NCBI GenBank assembly: GCA_027592485.1
Contig: JAQCKL010000072.1
Coordinates: 1-12,458 of the forward strand
Direction: 5' to 3'
DNA from: Cyanobacteriota bacterium
Lineage (GTDB): Bacteria > Cyanobacteriota > Cyanobacteriia > Phormidesmidales > Phormidesmidaceae
Length of the DNA: 12,458 nucleotides
Part shown: positions 10,423-12,458 of the stretch, one piece after another
How positions within the stretch are numbered: the first letter of the stretch is position 1
How the letters are laid out: the number at the start of each line of letters is the position of its first letter
Translations under genes and position numbers: made by a program
Notes under the pieces: model-generated
What the model was told of the DNA's origin: nothing
What the model saw: the letters and a program-made list of their open reading frames with translations, nothing else
The model's database searches: none

Positions 10423-12458
10423 ATGACCGCCTCTGCCGATGCCGCCGCTTCCCATGGTCTGCCCGAGCGGCTGGCCAAACATACCGTGCGCTATAGCCAC
10501 CATCGGGAGGTCAATGCCGCTGACCTGACTCCGATGATGGCCCACTTTGTGGCGGTCAAAGCGGAGTATCCCCATGCTTTGCTGCTCTATCGGGTGGGGG
10601 ACTTTTTTGAAACCTTTTTTGAAGACAGCATCACCATTGCCCGCGCCCTAGAGCTGGTGCTGACTAGCAAGGATGCGGGGAAAGCGGTCGGGAAGGTGCC
10701 AATGGCGGGTATTCCCCACCATGCCCTAGAGCGCTACTGCACCCAACTGGTGGAAAAGGGTTACGCGATCGCCATCTGTGACCAAGTGGAAGATCCGGCC
10801 CTGGCCCAGGGGCTGGTGAAGCGGGAAGTAACGCGGGTGATTACCCCCGGCACCATCCTCGAAGAGGGGATGCTCAGCGCCCGCCAGAATAATTTCTTGG
10901 CGGCGGTGGTGATCGCTAACCACCACTGGGGACTGGCCTATGCCGATGTCTCCACCGGGGAGTTTTGGACCACCCAATCCAGTGATTTAGAGCAGTTAGC
11001 CCAGGAACTCATGCGGCTACAGCCCGCAGAAATCTTGTTGCCCACCGCCGCCCCCGATTTGCAGACCATGTTGCGTCCGGGAGAGCGGTCGGATCAATTG
11101 CCCGATTGCCTGCCCCGACAGTTTTGCTACACCCTACGTACCCAGGGGGCCTTTAACCAAGCCGAGGCCCGGCAGCGGCTCCTGCAGGTGTTTCGGTTGC
11201 GGTCCCTAGAAGGGGTGGGCTGCGACCACCTGCCCCTGGCCGTACGGGCCGCTGGGGGGCTGCTGCAATATCTAGAAGCCACCCAAAAGGACACCCAGGT
11301 GCCCCTCCAGCCCCTCTCGACCTATGTGCTGACGGACTTTTTGGTGCTCGATCACCAGACTCGCCGCAATCTAGAAATCACCCAAACCTGTCGGGATGGC
11401 ACCTACAACGGCTCCTTGCTCTGGGCCTTAGATCGCACCGTTACCGCCATGGGGGGGCGGGCGCTGCGGCGCTGGTTGCTACAACCCTTGCTGGATCCAG
11501 AGGTGATTCGGCAGCGCCAAACCACGATTACCGAGTTGGTTACAAAGGGGCCATTGCGGCAGGCCCTACAGCAGCAACTTAAACAGATTTATGACCTAGA
11601 ACGGCTGGCGGGGCGGGCCGGATCAGGTACCGCCAATGGCCGAGACCTGGTGGCCCTGGCCGACTCCTTTGGGCGACTACCGATTTTGGCGGCCTTAGTG
11701 GAGTCAGCCGATTCTCCCTATCTCAAGGCTTTACAGCAGGTACCTCCTGCCTTGGAGAAATTGGGAGATAAGTTGCGATCGCACCTCGTCGAGCACCCCC
11801 CCCTCTATCTGACCGAGGGCAATCTCATTCGCGATGGCATTAACCCCGATCTAGACCAGTTGCGGAGCCAGGTCAAAGGCGACCAGGATTGGATTGCTCA
11901 ACTGGAACCGGCAGAGCGTAAACGGACTGGCATTAGTACCTTGAAGGTAGGGTTTAACAAGGCCTTTGGTTACTACATCAGCATTTCCCGCAACAAATCC
12001 GACCAAGCCCCAGAGGACTACATCCGCAAGCAGACCCTCACCAACGAAGAGCGCTATATCACCCCGGAACTGAAGGAGCGGGAGGCAAGGGTGTTCAATA
12101 CCCAGGCCCAAATTCACGCCCTGGAATATGAGATTTTCCAGCAGTTGCGGGAGGAGGTGGGTCACCAGGCGGCGGTGATTCGTCAGGTGGCGCGCCAAGT
12201 GGCGGCAGCGGATGTGCTGGCGGGGCTCGGAGAGGTGGCGATCTACCAGGGCTACTGCTGCCCTGAGATTACGATGACCCGAGAACTCAACCTCACTGCC
12301 GGACGCCATCCCGTGGTGGAACAGTTACTCCCGGCGGGCTTTTTTGTCCCCAATGACACGGGTTTGGGGGGCGGGGGAACCCGGGAGAAGGGGAGCCCGG
12401 GAGAAGGGGAGCTAGGAACACTGATCAAGGGTTCCGCCCCGAACACCAGCGATGTTAC
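10423..12458 (+). CDS. mutS: DNA mismatch repair protein MutS, 5' part (runs off the window)
   Basis: MutS recognises mismatches and starts methyl- or nick-directed repair with MutL. The frame from ATG 10423 is open to the right edge (678 full codons). The N-terminal mismatch-binding domain carries the F-x-E motif in VGDFFETFFED (F61, E63) and MAGIPHHALERY. The connector follows, then the core/lever with NLEITQTCRDGTYNGSL and LDRTVTAMGGRALRRWLLQP, and the clamp with LKVGFNKAFGYYISISRNKS. GRHPVVEQLLPAGFFVPNDT (627-646) marks the beginning of the ATPase domain; Walker A and the rest lie beyond the window. Odd feature: after PNDTGLGG there is a Gly/Glu/Pro-rich insert of about 25 residues encoded partly by a 16-bp tandem repeat. 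Cyanobacterial MutS proteins, as I recall, often carry low-complexity inserts exactly here, so the gene is probably functional. Confidence 0.95.
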   Translation, partial: MTASADAAASHGLPERLAKHTVRYSHHREVNAADLTPMMAHFVAVKAEYPHALLLYRVGDFFETFFEDSITIARALELVLTSKDAGKAVGKVPMAGIPHHALERYCTQLVEKGYAIAICDQVEDPALAQGLVKREVTRVITPGTILEEGMLSARQNNFLAAVVIANHHWGLAYADVSTGEFWTTQSSDLEQLAQELMRLQPAEILLPTAAPDLQTMLRPGERSDQLPDCLPRQFCYTLRTQGAFNQAEARQRLLQVFRLRSLEGVGCDHLPLAVRAAGGLLQYLEATQKDTQVPLQPLSTYVLTDFLVLDHQTRRNLEITQTCRDGTYNGSLLWALDRTVTAMGGRALRRWLLQPLLDPEVIRQRQTTITELVTKGPLRQALQQQLKQIYDLERLAGRAGSGTANGRDLVALADSFGRLPILAALVESADSPYLKALQQVPPALEKLGDKLRSHLVEHPPLYLTEGNLIRDGINPDLDQLRSQVKGDQDWIAQLEPAERKRTGISTLKVGFNKAFGYYISISRNKSDQAPEDYIRKQTLTNEERYITPELKEREARVFNTQAQIHALEYEIFQQLREEVGHQAAVIRQVARQVAAADVLAGLGEVAIYQGYCCPEITMTRELNLTAGRHPVVEQLLPAGFFVPNDTGLGGGGTREKGSPGEGELGTLIKGSAPNTSDV
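12380..12411. repeat. 16-bp perfect tandem repeat within mutS
   Basis: CCCGGGAGAAGGGGAG is present twice in a row (12380-12395 and 12396-12411), exact. It is strongly purine-rich on the plus strand and lies inside the mutS frame just before the ATPase core. Because 16 is not a multiple of three, gain or loss of one unit would shift the mutS frame. Confidence 0.85.

Noticed and set aside
9821..10426. 201-codon plus-strand frame between trmB and mutS
   Set aside because: It crosses a strong hairpin and lies opposite a better-supported small gene; its translation is Gly/Arg/Ser-rich with no domain and no ribosome-binding site.
10726..12446. Minus-strand frames opposite mutS
   Set aside because: They are shadows of the mutS coding frame, which is continuous with all expected motifs.

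Overview
The window looks like a piece of a cyanobacterial chromosome. The palindromic octamer GCGATCGC (HIP1) recurs through it (for example 56-63, 1381-1388, 1459-1466, 2737-2744, 3703-3710, 6937-6944). Several genes are of cyanobacterial type: a C-terminal processing protease with a signal peptide, a PEP-CTERM surface protein, and a MutS of cyanobacterial style with an in-frame low-complexity insert. GC content appears moderately high. I cannot name a genus. Genes are short-spaced, on mixed strands, and mostly housekeeping; I see no phage, CRISPR array, tRNA or rRNA.

Layout. 1-1700: the 3' part of dprA (+), a PEP-CTERM protein (+), and a convergent 63-residue conserved-looking protein (-). 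1701-2488: a gene-poor stretch with short direct repeats, a perfect AT-rich hairpin, a 143-bp MITE with TAA target duplications, a possible wrecked reading frame, and 11-bp tandem repeats. 2489-6416: a Trp-rich protein of unknown function (+), thiS (-), an S41 processing protease (-), and a DUF218/YdcF-type membrane-anchored protein (+). 6433-7545: a MalK/UgpC-type ABC ATPase (-). 7546-8117: a second MITE copy in inverted orientation with TTA target duplications, then a possible 20-codon leader ORF. 8118-8597: an FHA-domain protein (+). 8704-10178: an SRPBCC-fold protein and trmB in a probable operon (-), then a 68-codon protein (-) with its own hairpin terminator. 10423-12458: mutS (+), running off the window, with a 16-bp tandem repeat inside its coding sequence.

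How genes relate. dprA (uptake and loading of transforming DNA) and mutS (mismatch repair) both act on DNA but are far apart and not co-transcribed. trmB and the SRPBCC gene are 15 nt apart on one strand. Two convergent pairs (PEP-CTERM/63-residue protein, and Trp-rich protein/thiS) share the same geometry: their stop codons overlap by 4 nt inside TTAG or TTAA.

The most notable signals are the inverted pair of IS5-like MITEs about 5.5 kb apart, the frame that becomes open when the first MITE and an 11-bp duplication are removed, the mutS repeat insert, and the uncharacterised small and Trp-rich proteins. I found no convincing evidence of a wholly new multi-gene system.
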